Below, piece by piece: positions 6,296 to 12,837 of a DNA stretch of 28,535 bases. The notes beneath the pieces were generated by a model. It searched no databases, had not been told where the DNA came from, and worked only from the letters and a program-made list of their open reading frames with translations. A program made the position numbers and the translations under genes. How positions within the stretch are numbered: position 1 is the stretch's first letter; the number at the start of each line of letters is the position of its first letter. The DNA comes from a virus: the IMG/VR virus record IMGVR_UViG_3300032271_000842, positions 1-28,535 of that record. One strand, 5' to 3'.

Positions 6296-6339
6296 CCAGT
6301 TTGCCACGCCATAAATCGTGCGAGGATACATGCAACTGG
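6296..6339 (-). other. Possible structured RNA in the tRNA spacer
   Basis: On the minus strand CCAGTTGC and GCAAACTGG can pair over 8 bp with one bulge, enclosing a smaller CACG/CGTG stem. It lies between tRNA-Asn and tRNA-Thr and would be in their shared precursor. It may be a processing element or a decayed tRNA-like gene. Only the pairing supports it. Confidence 0.3.
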
Positions 6340-6356
6340 TTAACATATATCGCTTG

Positions 6357-6431
6357 CTCTTGGTGCAGGAATCGAACCTGCAGAAAACAAGTTAACAGCT
6401 TGCCGTAACTGCCAATAGTTACCCACCAAGA
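6357..6431 (-). tRNA. tRNA-Asn (anticodon GTT)
   Basis: Acceptor TCTTGGT/ACCAAGA (U1-A72, as in bacterial tRNA-Asn) with discriminator G. The D stem is GTAAC/GTTAC. The anticodon arm GCAAG-CTGTTAA-CTTGT gives GTT, with one G:U pair. The T arm is GCAGG-TTCGATT-CCTGC. CCA is not encoded. It lies after the secreted lysozyme-like gene and is probably cut from that transcript. Confidence 0.95.
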
Positions 6432-6492
6432 TTAGGCATGTGTTCTAATTCTATGACAAGGCGAGCAGTTTTAGTCATACTCAGGACTTTTT

Positions 6493-6954
6493 TTAATACC
6501 AACCGAAACGATAAGAATGACCCAGTGCATTACAGGGACTTCCATACCTCTTCTTGATGTAATTTAGTCCCCATTTAATTTGCACCGATGGGTCGGTTCT
6601 CCAATTTCTTCCGTATTTTGCCATTTTTGAACCTGGCAATGCTTGTGGTATTCCATGTGCACCAGAGGAGTTATGAGCATTTACTCTCCAACCGCTTTCT
6701 CTATTCCACAATGTTGTTAAACAGGATACTTGCTGTCCACACCATCCATATTTACTGGACATATATGCTTGAGCAAATCTTTTATTATACGCAGGACTTG
6801 CATAAGCAACCCTAGTATAACTTCGTGTAGCAGTTGCTACACACCTGTTCTGTCTTTCATTAGCGTTGGCTTGATTCTGGGCTATTGGTAGCGATACAAG
6901 AAAACTTGTAAGAAGCGCAATAGCGGGAACCAAAACCTTGGTTTTGAATCGCAT
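6493..6954 (-). CDS. Secreted transglycosylase/lysozyme-like protein
   Basis: 153 aa. A Sec signal peptide is clear: MRFKTK, a hydrophobic core at 7-25, and a likely cleavage after ANA (29-31). The mature part has four cysteines (C38, C72, C78, C141) and an SLT-like fold signature: TLWNRESGW with probable catalytic E86, then SSGAHGIPQALPGSK, and a WGLNYIKKRYGSP end. Actinobacteria carry many such exported lysozyme-like proteins. It would cut peptidoglycan from outside, so it may be a signal-type lysin or a cargo gene affecting the host wall. It sits between tRNA genes under its own strong promoter. Confidence 0.8.
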   Translation of the reverse strand: MRFKTKVLVPAIALLTSFLVSLPIAQNQANANERQNRCVATATRSYTRVAYASPAYNKRFAQAYMSSKYGWCGQQVSCLTTLWNRESGWRVNAHNSSGAHGIPQALPGSKMAKYGRNWRTDPSVQIKWGLNYIKKRYGSPCNALGHSYRFGWY

Positions 6955-6961
6955 TACTTCT

Positions 6962-6990
6962 AGTATAGATTATTTTTTAAGTTATGTCAA
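6962..6990 (-). promoter_or_regulatory. Consensus promoter giving a leaderless lysozyme mRNA
   Basis: Minus strand TTGACA (6990-6985), 17-base spacer, TATACT (6967-6962). The ATG at 6954 lies 7 bases after the -10, so the message starts at or one base ahead of the ATG. No Shine-Dalgarno sequence is present. Confidence 0.8.
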
Positions 6991-6997
6991 GAATTTG

Positions 6998-7070
6998 CGC
7001 CCCATGAGCGATTCGAACGCCCAACCTAATCGGTAGAAACGATTTGCTCTATCCGTTGAGCTAATGGGGC
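6998..7070 (-). tRNA. tRNA-Arg (anticodon TCT)
   Basis: Acceptor GCCCCAT/ATGGGGC is perfect, discriminator G. The D arm reads TAGCTCAACGGATAGAGCA. The anticodon arm AATCG-TTTCTAC-CGATT gives TCT, reading AGA codons. The T arm is GGGCG-TTCGAAT-CGCTC with one G:U pair. No CCA encoded. AGA is frequent in this AT-rich genome, so the tRNA probably offsets a host shortage. Confidence 0.95.
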
Positions 7071-7081
7071 ATATTATCTTA

Positions 7082-7555
7082 TTAGATAAATATACCAGAC
7101 CAAACGGTCTTTGTCAATATATTATTTTGAATATTTTCTGGCTTCTTTGTACGAATGCCCAAAGTTTGAACTGCTTTTCTAGCAGGTTTACTGTTGTCAA
7201 TAAATAGGACAACATTGTACTGATTCATAATTTGGCGTACTTGTTCTGCTTTCCAAATACCATGAGGATTTGTTGCTCTACCGCCATGATTTACATCTAC
7301 AAATTGTTCCATAATTATATCGGTATATGGAATACCTAGATCCCGCATTTGTTTTACAGTAAATTCTCGTTCATTTTCTACTCTTGCGGTAAGTAAAATA
7401 ATCTTTGTAGTTTGTGCTTGATTTTTAAGAAATTCAATTACATTCCAAATCGGTGCGTAATCTGGTTCCATGATAATAGTATCATCAATGTCACAAACAA
7501 TTACAGGCTCATGCATATACTGCTTTAAATCAATGTCTGGTGTTTGATGGGTCAT
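7082..7555 (-). CDS. HAD-superfamily phosphatase-like protein
   Basis: 157 aa from ATG at 7555, chosen because it follows the Dps stop (7557) closely; an upstream in-frame ATG would overlap by 20 bases. Motif I is VCDIDDT (D22, D24), motif II is LLTAR, and the C-terminal LFIDNSKPARKAVQ fits the acidic HAD motif IV. It differs from the PNK-type phosphatase at 1221-1634. The substrate may be a nucleotide or a nucleic-acid end. Its last codons contain the promoter for tRNA-Arg. Confidence 0.75.
   Translation of the reverse strand: MTHQTPDIDLKQYMHEPVIVCDIDDTIIMEPDYAPIWNVIEFLKNQAQTTKIILLTARVENEREFTVKQMRDLGIPYTDIIMEQFVDVNHGGRATNPHGIWKAEQVRQIMNQYNVVLFIDNSKPARKAVQTLGIRTKKPENIQNNILTKTVWSGIFI
7089..7117 (-). 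promoter_or_regulatory. Promoter for tRNA-Arg
   Basis: Minus strand TTGACA (7117-7112), 17-base spacer, TATATT (7094-7089), inside the 3' end of the HAD gene. The predicted start near 7082 leaves a 12-base leader before the tRNA 5' end at 7070. Confidence 0.75.
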
Positions 7556-7556
7556 T

Positions 7557-8006
7557 CTATCCCCATCCCCATTCAAATGATGCTTTTATTTGCCATGCCC
7601 AGAACTGGTGCTGGGAAATGCGAGCAGCAACATCATTACAAATTCCTTGCTCGTTTAATTCATTAGCCTTATCAAATAATGATTTAAGGCTATCTAAAAC
7701 AACTTGATTTGTTTTGTATAATTCATTTAGCATGTCAAATGGCTTTAGGTCTAAAGTATCATTAATTTCAACATCTGAAATCTGTAACATATTTGCTGCA
7801 CCAAATGGGGCATACTTGCCAATCTTACGTTGCATTTCTGCATACAAATCAATAGAATCAAATACATCTTCGTAAATCTCAAGAAAAAATGCGTGGAACT
7901 GCTTAAAATGTGGACCTACTACATTCCAGTGATATCCATGTGTCTGAGAATACATTTGAAATGCATTTGCTTGTGCTTTTCTAAGTAATAGAGCTAAATC
8001 ATCCAT
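7557..8006 (-). CDS. Dps-like ferritin (DNA-binding/iron-storage protein from starved cells)
   Basis: 149 aa, a typical length. The ferroxidase ligands of Dps are all present at the exact family spacing: H26 (in GYHWNVVG), H38, D53 and E57 (in SIDLYAEMQRKIG). Dps dodecamers oxidise Fe(II) with peroxide, store iron and can protect DNA. The N-terminus is short, without the Lys-rich tail used for DNA binding, so iron and peroxide detoxification is the safer reading. Dps genes are rare in phages. The first codon is 6 bases after a TATAAT, so the mRNA is probably leaderless. Confidence 0.88.
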   Translation of the reverse strand: MDDLALLLRKAQANAFQMYSQTHGYHWNVVGPHFKQFHAFFLEIYEDVFDSIDLYAEMQRKIGKYAPFGAANMLQISDVEINDTLDLKPFDMLNELYKTNQVVLDSLKSLFDKANELNEQGICNDVAARISQHQFWAWQIKASFEWGWG

Positions 8007-8012
8007 ATGTAT

Positions 8013-8018
8013 ATTATA
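8013..8018 (-). promoter_or_regulatory. -10 element ahead of dps (leaderless arrangement)
   Basis: Minus strand TATAAT at 8018-8013, six bases before the ATG at 8006. No good -35 or TG extension. An AAGG lies upstream, but 15 bases from the ATG, too far to act as the ribosome site of a leaderless mRNA. Confidence 0.5.
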
Positions 8019-8023
8019 CCTTA

Positions 8024-8152
8024 TTAACGCTTTTTAGCGTATCCCGTTTTCTTTTTATTCATAGAGCCAGGCATTTTAAACCCGCCTTTATTTGGACAGG
8101 CAGCTTTTCTGCCTTCTAATGCTTTTAATACTTTATCGTGGTGCTTACCCAT
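8024..8152 (-). CDS. Small basic protein (42 aa)
   Basis: MGKHHDKVLKALEGRK, then a GFKMPGSMNKKKTGYAKKR end; about a third of residues are Lys or Arg. The ribosome site AAGGAG is 5 bases from the ATG, which makes it convincing despite its size. Probably nucleic-acid binding, or a small virion component; unknown. Its last codons contain a small ACGCT/AGCGT palindrome. Confidence 0.65.
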   Translation of the reverse strand: MGKHHDKVLKALEGRKAACPNKGGFKMPGSMNKKKTGYAKKR

Positions 8153-8160
8153 TTTTCTCC

Positions 8161-8457
8161 TTATAAATCTGTTTGTTTTGAAAAGTTATCTGGCGGTAAT
8201 TCATAAAACGCCTTCAAAGTTTTTCTGTCTTCTATTCTTTGTACCTGATCTCCAACACCAATAATGGTCATTGCAGTTAATATTAGCAACTCTGCTGGAA
8301 TTTCAGGAAATTTTCTTACAACATATGTAGCAATTACTGCTAAATAACTATAAATTCTAGCGGGATTTGTGTAGGTATATCTACGAAGTGCAGTAATATA
8401 TTTTCTAAACCCTTTTAGATTTTGATCAATCTTATCATATGTTGATTCATCATACAT
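8161..8457 (-). CDS. Holin-like membrane protein
   Basis: 98 aa. Two hydrophobic segments at about 34-48 (IYSYLAVIATYVVRK) and 55-70 (AELLILTAMTIIGVGD) with a short turn between, then a charged tail QVQRIEDRKT. Small two-segment proteins with a similar tail occur near the lysis genes of actinophages. It lies downstream of the M23 peptidase, which supports a role in membrane permeabilisation at lysis. No direct proof. Confidence 0.55.
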   Translation of the reverse strand: MYDESTYDKIDQNLKGFRKYITALRRYTYTNPARIYSYLAVIATYVVRKFPEIPAELLILTAMTIIGVGDQVQRIEDRKTLKAFYELPPDNFSKQTDL

Positions 8458-8463
8458 ATGCCA

Positions 8464-8697
8464 TCACTGATTGCTGTAGCCGTAGCCACTCTGATTTCCG
8501 TAGCCCGCCGTAGGCTTTCCATCACGGTTTGGTGGGGCGTTGTATGTAGAAACTGGTCTTGCATCCTGATCCTGTGAACCAAATACTGGTGCAAGAGAAC
8601 CTGTCCAATCCATTAATGCACCAATACCTTCTTGTTCTGATAGGTTAATACTTGGTGAGGGTACTTCTGGAGTACCATCTTGTTGATTGTTATCCAT
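8464..8697 (-). CDS. Hypothetical disordered protein
   Basis: 77 aa from ATG at 8697 (TAATG overlap with the upstream stop); a longer reading from 8748 would overlap by 52 bases. Rich in Gly, Asn, Gln, Ser and Tyr, ending YGNQSGYGYSNQ. The start MDNNQQDG is similar to that of the protein at 776-1012. Possibly a minor virion-associated protein. Confidence 0.65.
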   Translation of the reverse strand: MDNNQQDGTPEVPSPSINLSEQEGIGALMDWTGSLAPVFGSQDQDARPVSTYNAPPNRDGKPTAGYGNQSGYGYSNQ

Positions 8698-9119
8698 TAT
8701 CTTTTCACCGCCCCATTGCCATACATTGGCGCAAATGCTCCATCCCAAAATGAAGATCCATAGTCTTTGTTTTCTTCAATGCCTTTTTCTTCATAGCCAT
8801 CAACTTGTACAGTAAGTGCTGCAAGTGCTTCTTTAGCTTCCTCTTCTGTATTGTATGAACCAACTACCTGGGCATTATTTTCTTTACAGACAGCCCATTT
8901 TCCTTGTGCATCTGGAACATTATATTCAATATAAAAAGGTGTTTTGGCACCATGCCCAAATTGCATTTTTTGTACATCCTTTACATTTGCATAAAGCGCA
9001 GCAAGGTGCGCCTTAGCATCATCTTTAGTTTTATGACATCCGACAACTTCGCTTGTTGAATCTAATACAACAGCGTAACCAGAACAACCCTTTGCGCTAT
9101 CTGATATGTGCCAAGGCAT
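8697..9119 (-). CDS. Hypothetical protein with two copies of a small domain
   Basis: 140 aa. Copy 1 (about 12-46): CSGYAVVLDSTSEVVGCHKT then DDAKAHLAALYANV. Copy 2 (about 74-107): KWAVCKENNAQVVGSYNT then EEEAKEALAALTVQV. Both read as a two-strand segment followed by a helix. A GYAVV...VVGCHKT...A..ALYANV unit is known to me from the ends of actinophage capsid-maturation proteins, so a virion link is possible. The remainder is acidic. Confidence 0.65.
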   Translation of the reverse strand: MPWHISDSAKGCSGYAVVLDSTSEVVGCHKTKDDAKAHLAALYANVKDVQKMQFGHGAKTPFYIEYNVPDAQGKWAVCKENNAQVVGSYNTEEEAKEALAALTVQVDGYEEKGIEENKDYGSSFWDGAFAPMYGNGAVKR

Positions 9120-9121
9120 GA

Positions 9122-9532
9122 TTAAGCCTTAAACAAAAAGTCTGGATTAATATCTGTTGTTACATCCCAGTGTGAAACTGTATGAACTTCAAAGTGTAGG
9201 TGTGGACCAGTTACATGACCCTCAGCACCTGATAGAGCAATTTTTGCGCCCTTCTTTACTTTATCGCCAACCTTGACAAAATCTTTTGAGCAGTGTGCGT
9301 AAATTGCCCAGAAGTGCTTTCCGTCAACTGTGTACTGCACAACTACTTGATGATTTCCAAAGTTTGGACCCCATACCTGACCTACGCCAGCAACAACTCC
9401 ATCAGCGACTGATAGGATTGGTGTTCCTACTGGAACTGGAAAATCTGCACCCTGATGATGACCAGCCATCCAAATTGAACCTGGCTTGCCGTAGGGCGTT
9501 CCGATCTTTCCGTTTTTAATTGGTAATGCCAT
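9122..9532 (-). CDS. M23 (LytM-type) peptidoglycan endopeptidase, probable endolysin
   Basis: 136 aa, essentially one M23 domain. Zinc ligands are visible: HHQGAD (H26, D30) and HLHFE (H111 and/or H113), with Y78-A-H80 completing the site. No signal peptide or wall-binding domain. It would cleave peptide cross-links after a holin opens the membrane. It could instead be a virion-associated lysin, as the terminase precedes it and small structural-like genes follow. The ribosome site AAAAGGAA is about 11 bases from the ATG. Confidence 0.82.
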   Translation of the reverse strand: MALPIKNGKIGTPYGKPGSIWMAGHHQGADFPVPVGTPILSVADGVVAGVGQVWGPNFGNHQVVVQYTVDGKHFWAIYAHCSKDFVKVGDKVKKGAKIALSGAEGHVTGPHLHFEVHTVSHWDVTTDINPDFLFKA

Positions 9533-9576
9533 TTTTGCATCATTCCTTTTTTATTATTTTAGCTATCGCTACTTAT

Positions 9577-9585
9577 ATTATATCA
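9577..9585 (-). promoter_or_regulatory. Extended -10 promoter for the M23 gene
   Basis: Minus strand TGATATAAT, the same 9-mer as ahead of the HNH gene. The start near 9570 gives a 38-base leader with an AAGGAA ribosome site, so this message is not leaderless. Confidence 0.6.
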
Positions 9586-9592
9586 TTTTTTG

Positions 9593-9698
9593 AAAAAAAG
9601 TGCGGGCATGGTGAAATCCACTGCATTGACGTAGCTGAAACGCTTGCTCATACCATGAACTTATATAATGTAACTACCCATCCTAAGTCCATGCCCGC
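9593..9698 (-). ncRNA. Candidate free-standing small ncRNA with own promoter and terminator
   Basis: About 100 nt between the terminase and the M23 gene. The predicted transcript begins GCGGGCATGG (9698) and closes with CCATGCCCGC (9611-9602), a perfect 10-bp end-to-end stem (11 bp counting the flanking T:A). The next bases are AC, then seven T (9599-9593), so the closing stem may also act as terminator. Inside, GACTTA/TAAGTT can pair (one G:U), and a second CATGGT could compete with the 5' arm for ACCATG. No reading frame or ribosome site fits. I do not recognise it as a known riboswitch, ribozyme or 6S RNA. Confidence 0.65.
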
Positions 9699-9704
9699 AA
9701 ATTT

Positions 9705-9733
9705 AGTATATTATAAGATTGTAAAATTGTCAA
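9705..9733 (-). promoter_or_regulatory. Consensus promoter of the candidate ncRNA
   Basis: Minus strand TTGACA (9733-9728), 17-base spacer, TATACT (9710-9705). The predicted start (+7) is G at 9698, the first base of the ncRNA stem. The -35 and spacer lie in the last codons of the terminase gene. The boxes and spacing equal those of the lysozyme promoter at 6962-6990. Confidence 0.8.
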
Positions 9734-11543
9734 CATAACCCTGTTGTGGGTCATCTGGAACATCCATAGATAGGAACGAGCGGAGATCATTTGGCATTTC
9801 CCTAGCCTGTGGAATTTCAATTGAACGCCACTTGTCTCCACGACCATCTTCTTCCTCTGCTGGAACATAGGTGTCATAATTATAAACCTGAACTTCTTGA
9901 TCAAAGTTTCTAGGGGTATGAGCAACTGCATTATAAATAGCACCACACACAGCATCGGATAAGTCCTTAGAACCTTTTCTTGGGTGGTCTACTTTATCAC
10001 GCTTTGTAATTCTTAATTGCAATAATTCATCAATAAGCAATTTAATACTTGGACCGACCAATCTTTCTTCAGTTACAATTAAAGCCATATCATCATAATG
10101 TTTTTTGGCAACCGAAAGAATTTCAGATTTCATTCCATATGCATTCATTTGTTGCATCATGTCATGTGAATTCCAACGGTCAAATGTAACAAGTTTGATA
10201 TTAAATCCACGAGAACGAAGCGATAAGATGTAATCTCTAACTTCAGCAAAATCTACAGACTTTGTGCTTGTAGGTGTCCACCATTTTACTGCATCTACTA
10301 CGACTTTGGGTGCAGCATCTTTCATCTGTCCCGCCACTTTCATAGATACCCAATGATCAACATGTGCAATTGCAACTGCACAATGGTCATGCTTTTGAGC
10401 AAGGTCAACGTGAACATAGTATGACTTGTCCTCTTCTGGAACAAACCAATTTTCAAACATTCCATTATCTCCTACACCGTTGTAAGAAACAAATGCTGCT
10501 TCAATTTTTTCACGAGACTTAAAGAAAGCATCGATAGCTTCAGGGGGCATGCATGCAAAACGAGAAAGAGCATCTAGTGGGTCTGAATAAAAATCAATTA
10601 AGAAATCATCAACTTTACGAGTTGGGTTGATATCCCAAGTTGGTCTTTTGAGAGCAAATACTCTTGGGACTTTGTATGAAATAATGTGATCCTCTTCCCA
10701 TTCAATACTAAAAGTATTGCCTTCACCGTCTGGCAAATCTGGATCAAGTTTGAAATCATGTGTTCTAATAATTGTTTCTTTTTCAGCAACAACTTCATCA
10801 TATCTTTGCTGAATATAGTCATTCTTAAATCGGGGAAAAGAAAGAAGAATAATCTTTCCAACATCAGGAAAACGAGAAGATACAGATGCACGATACATCT
10901 TGTAAATAGCATCAGCAGTTTTAGCAGATGCATGACCAGTATTTGACTCAAGTTCAAAACCAGAAATCTCATCAAGGATAACCATAATAACATTGTATCC
11001 CTCCCAAGATTCTCTTTGTGAGTGTCCAGAGTGAACAGTAATAGATTTAGGAAATGCTACGGAAGCAACCTTGTCATCATATTTACCTGCAAACCAGGGT
11101 GACTTTTCAATACGAGTAAGAAAGCCTTTGAAGAATACTCGCTTTGCCTGTTCAGCGTTAATAGCAATATTAATAATATCAATAGCATCTCCAGGTGGCT
11201 TACCAAAATATTTTGCGGGGTCTTTAAGGCAGAGCAAAAGATAAACAACATATGAGCAAGCAATTGTAGACACATAGTCCTTGCCCGAACCTTTGCCTAA
11301 TTGAAAAATAACTTCATTACAAGTTTGTTTAGAACGCTTCAAACCTTCTTCTTCGCCATAAAGTTTAATTAAGGTTTCTCTTTTATAAACTTGTGTTGAT
11401 GCTTTAATCATTGTGTACTGATATTCAGAAAGGGGCGGAAGATGCAAAAAATCCTTACTGGTGACAAACTCTTCAATGTCAACAGGTCTTTCTTCAAATT
11501 CATCTTCTTCTAATATACTTAGAAAATCGCCAAAATCAGTCAT
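9711..11543 (-). CDS. terL: Terminase large subunit
   Basis: 610 aa. ATPase: Walker A GKGSGKD at 83-89 and Walker B VIMVILDE at 185-192. RNase H-like nuclease: YYVHVDLAQKHDH (D380), VTFDRWNS (D455) and GSKDLSDAVCGA near 540-550 supply the acidic residues. It is the motor that translocates genomic DNA into proheads and cuts it. The start overlaps the small-subunit gene by 8 bases. No intein or intron. Confidence 0.95.
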   Translation of the reverse strand: MTDFGDFLSILEEDEFEERPVDIEEFVTSKDFLHLPPLSEYQYTMIKASTQVYKRETLIKLYGEEEGLKRSKQTCNEVIFQLGKGSGKDYVSTIACSYVVYLLLCLKDPAKYFGKPPGDAIDIINIAINAEQAKRVFFKGFLTRIEKSPWFAGKYDDKVASVAFPKSITVHSGHSQRESWEGYNVIMVILDEISGFELESNTGHASAKTADAIYKMYRASVSSRFPDVGKIILLSFPRFKNDYIQQRYDEVVAEKETIIRTHDFKLDPDLPDGEGNTFSIEWEEDHIISYKVPRVFALKRPTWDINPTRKVDDFLIDFYSDPLDALSRFACMPPEAIDAFFKSREKIEAAFVSYNGVGDNGMFENWFVPEEDKSYYVHVDLAQKHDHCAVAIAHVDHWVSMKVAGQMKDAAPKVVVDAVKWWTPTSTKSVDFAEVRDYILSLRSRGFNIKLVTFDRWNSHDMMQQMNAYGMKSEILSVAKKHYDDMALIVTEERLVGPSIKLLIDELLQLRITKRDKVDHPRKGSKDLSDAVCGAIYNAVAHTPRNFDQEVQVYNYDTYVPAEEEDGRGDKWRSIEIPQAREMPNDLRSFLSMDVPDDPQQGYVDNFTIL

Positions 11544-12063
11544 CTATGCTTACAGCTTCTACCTTACCTGTAACTTCTGTCAATCTTCTTGCTACCTCAA
11601 ACTTACAATGATCACAATTAGATGTTACATCTCTTAGGATACCCATAAGTATCTCTTGCTTACGTTCAGTTTCAACAAGTTGATCTCCAACTTCGTTATT
11701 TTCTAGAAGCCCCGCTTTTTGGAGCATATCAATTCTTTTGCCTTCAACATCAGCAATAAGTTTAAGAGATTGTGCTTTAATATTTAATTGATCATTTGCA
11801 TCTGCTTGCTCCACAGTTTCCCATGCACGATTAATAATCATTGCATAGTGCTGGTCTGCAGCACCAAGTGCTTCTTTGGCACGTTCACGAATAGAGTTGT
11901 CACCTTTAACCAGACTTTTCCATGTATCAAGATGATCTAAAACTTCAACTCTTTTAATTCCAAGCTCTCGTGCGACCTGTGTCGGAGTGTTTCCCTTAAG
12001 GGTTTCCTCAACAACACGATTCATTTGGTCAAACTTGTCGGCAATTTCAATATCAGACGACAT
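11536..12063 (-). CDS. terS: Probable terminase small subunit
   Basis: 175 aa. An N-terminal helix-turn-helix-like segment (about 27-48, NTPTQVARELGIKRVEVLDHL) is followed by long helices and a C-terminal CDHC. The position immediately before terL and the DNA-binding segment fit a small terminase that recognises the packaging site. The sequence itself is not a firm match to one family. Confidence 0.7.
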   Translation of the reverse strand: MSSDIEIADKFDQMNRVVEETLKGNTPTQVARELGIKRVEVLDHLDTWKSLVKGDNSIRERAKEALGAADQHYAMIINRAWETVEQADANDQLNIKAQSLKLIADVEGKRIDMLQKAGLLENNEVGDQLVETERKQEILMGILRDVTSNCDHCKFEVARRLTEVTGKVEAVSIDD

Positions 12064-12331
12064 TTTTCTTTCTCCTAAACTTTTTAGGTTTAATCTTTCT
12101 TACATCTTCAATACGAAAAGATCTAAACCCATCAGGACCTACAACATCAAACCATTCTGTTTTTGTTTTTGAGTTATAAACATGACGAATAAAATTGTAT
12201 TGTCCACGAATAAACTTAACCTTAACTTTATCGCCTGGAACAAGTGTGTCTTTTCCAAGTGGGTACTCTTCAGTAACAACCCAATTTGGATTAAGTTTAA
12301 TTTCTACCTTGCTTTGTTTTTTTGTAGCCAT
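12053..12331 (-). CDS. Conserved small actinophage protein, SH3-like beta fold
   Basis: 92 aa. TLVPGDKVKVKFIRGQYNFIRHVYN, then EWFDVVGPDGFRSFRIEDVRKI, then a basic tail KPKKFRRKKNVV. The pattern of short strands around a PGDKVKVKF start suggests an SH3/KOW-like barrel. Similar proteins lie near terminase genes of actinophages (recalled). The basic tail suggests DNA or RNA contact. Confidence 0.65.
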   Translation of the reverse strand: MATKKQSKVEIKLNPNWVVTEEYPLGKDTLVPGDKVKVKFIRGQYNFIRHVYNSKTKTEWFDVVGPDGFRSFRIEDVRKIKPKKFRRKKNVV

Positions 12332-12499
12332 TTATCTCCAGCCTCCTGCTGTGGGTGCCCAAACCATGCCACCAAATGTGATTTGCCTTTCAACAGGGCT
12401 ATCACACTCTTCGCATTTTTGGTTATCTCGTTCATCAATAGAGACTATTCTAGCAAAATCTTTTTCGCAAGTCAAGCATTTATAATCGTAGTTTGGCAT
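12332..12499 (-). CDS. FmdB-like zinc-ribbon protein (55 aa)
   Basis: MPNYDYKCLTCEKDF, then SIDERDNQKCEECDSPVERQ, ending ITFGGMVWAPTAGGWR. The two CxxC pairs (C8/C11, C29/C32) and the start and end match FmdB-type small zinc ribbons. The ribosome site AAAGGA lies ahead of the ATG. It sits in the packaging operon. Role unknown; possibly nucleic-acid or protein binding. Confidence 0.8.
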   Translation of the reverse strand: MPNYDYKCLTCEKDFARIVSIDERDNQKCEECDSPVERQITFGGMVWAPTAGGWR

Positions 12500-12501
12500 A
12501 T

Positions 12502-12837
12502 CTATCCTTTGTTTCTATCTATTATACCACTTTTCTTGGCTTTTTTCAGAAGCAAGTACCCAATAAGGTCATCTTCATCATTATCTCCATCAAACAACTT
12601 TTTATTTTTAATTCTATTTAATTTATCATCAATGCGAACATTTAACTGTTCCATATCATTTGCATCACTGAAAATACGAATAGGATTAAGAGCTGAGTTG
12701 CCATAAGCAATATTTTTAGCCAGTAGCATAGATGTAATATCTAGGCAAGCATTAAGTATCTCAATTCCTGCGGGGGCTTCAAAAGCCATTTCTAACATTG
12801 CTGAAATTTGTAAATCTAAATCTTTCATTTTACCCAT
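12502..12837 (-). CDS. Conserved phage protein (DUF1599/DUF6378-like)
   Basis: 111 aa from ATG at 12837, which makes a TAATG overlap with the glycosyltransferase stop. The core LLAKNIAYGNSALNPIRIF, then EQLNVRIDDKLNRI and DDLIGYLLL is a widespread phage sequence I associate with the DUF1599 nucleotide-modification-related domain; the exact family is uncertain. The conserved KN-x-YG, RIDDKL and D-L-x-GY residues suggest a nucleotide-binding or hydrolase role. Confidence 0.65.
   Translation of the reverse strand: MGKMKDLDLQISAMLEMAFEAPAGIEILNACLDITSMLLAKNIAYGNSALNPIRIFSDANDMEQLNVRIDDKLNRIKNKKLFDGDNDEDDLIGYLLLKKAKKSGIIDRNKG

Noticed and set aside
6217-6330. Short frame reading MYPRTIYGVANWHN and on through the tRNA.
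   Set aside because: It runs through the whole tRNA-Thr gene and has no ribosome site; the tRNA explains the sequence.
6422-6472. 19-codon minus-strand frame MTKTARLVIELEHM between the lysozyme-like gene and tRNA-Asn.
   Set aside because: Ends inside the tRNA, with no ribosome site and no sign of coding constraint.
8026-8040. ACGCT/AGCGT palindrome as a terminator.
   Set aside because: It lies inside the last codons of the 42-aa gene, is only 5 bp, and has no T run after it on the minus strand.
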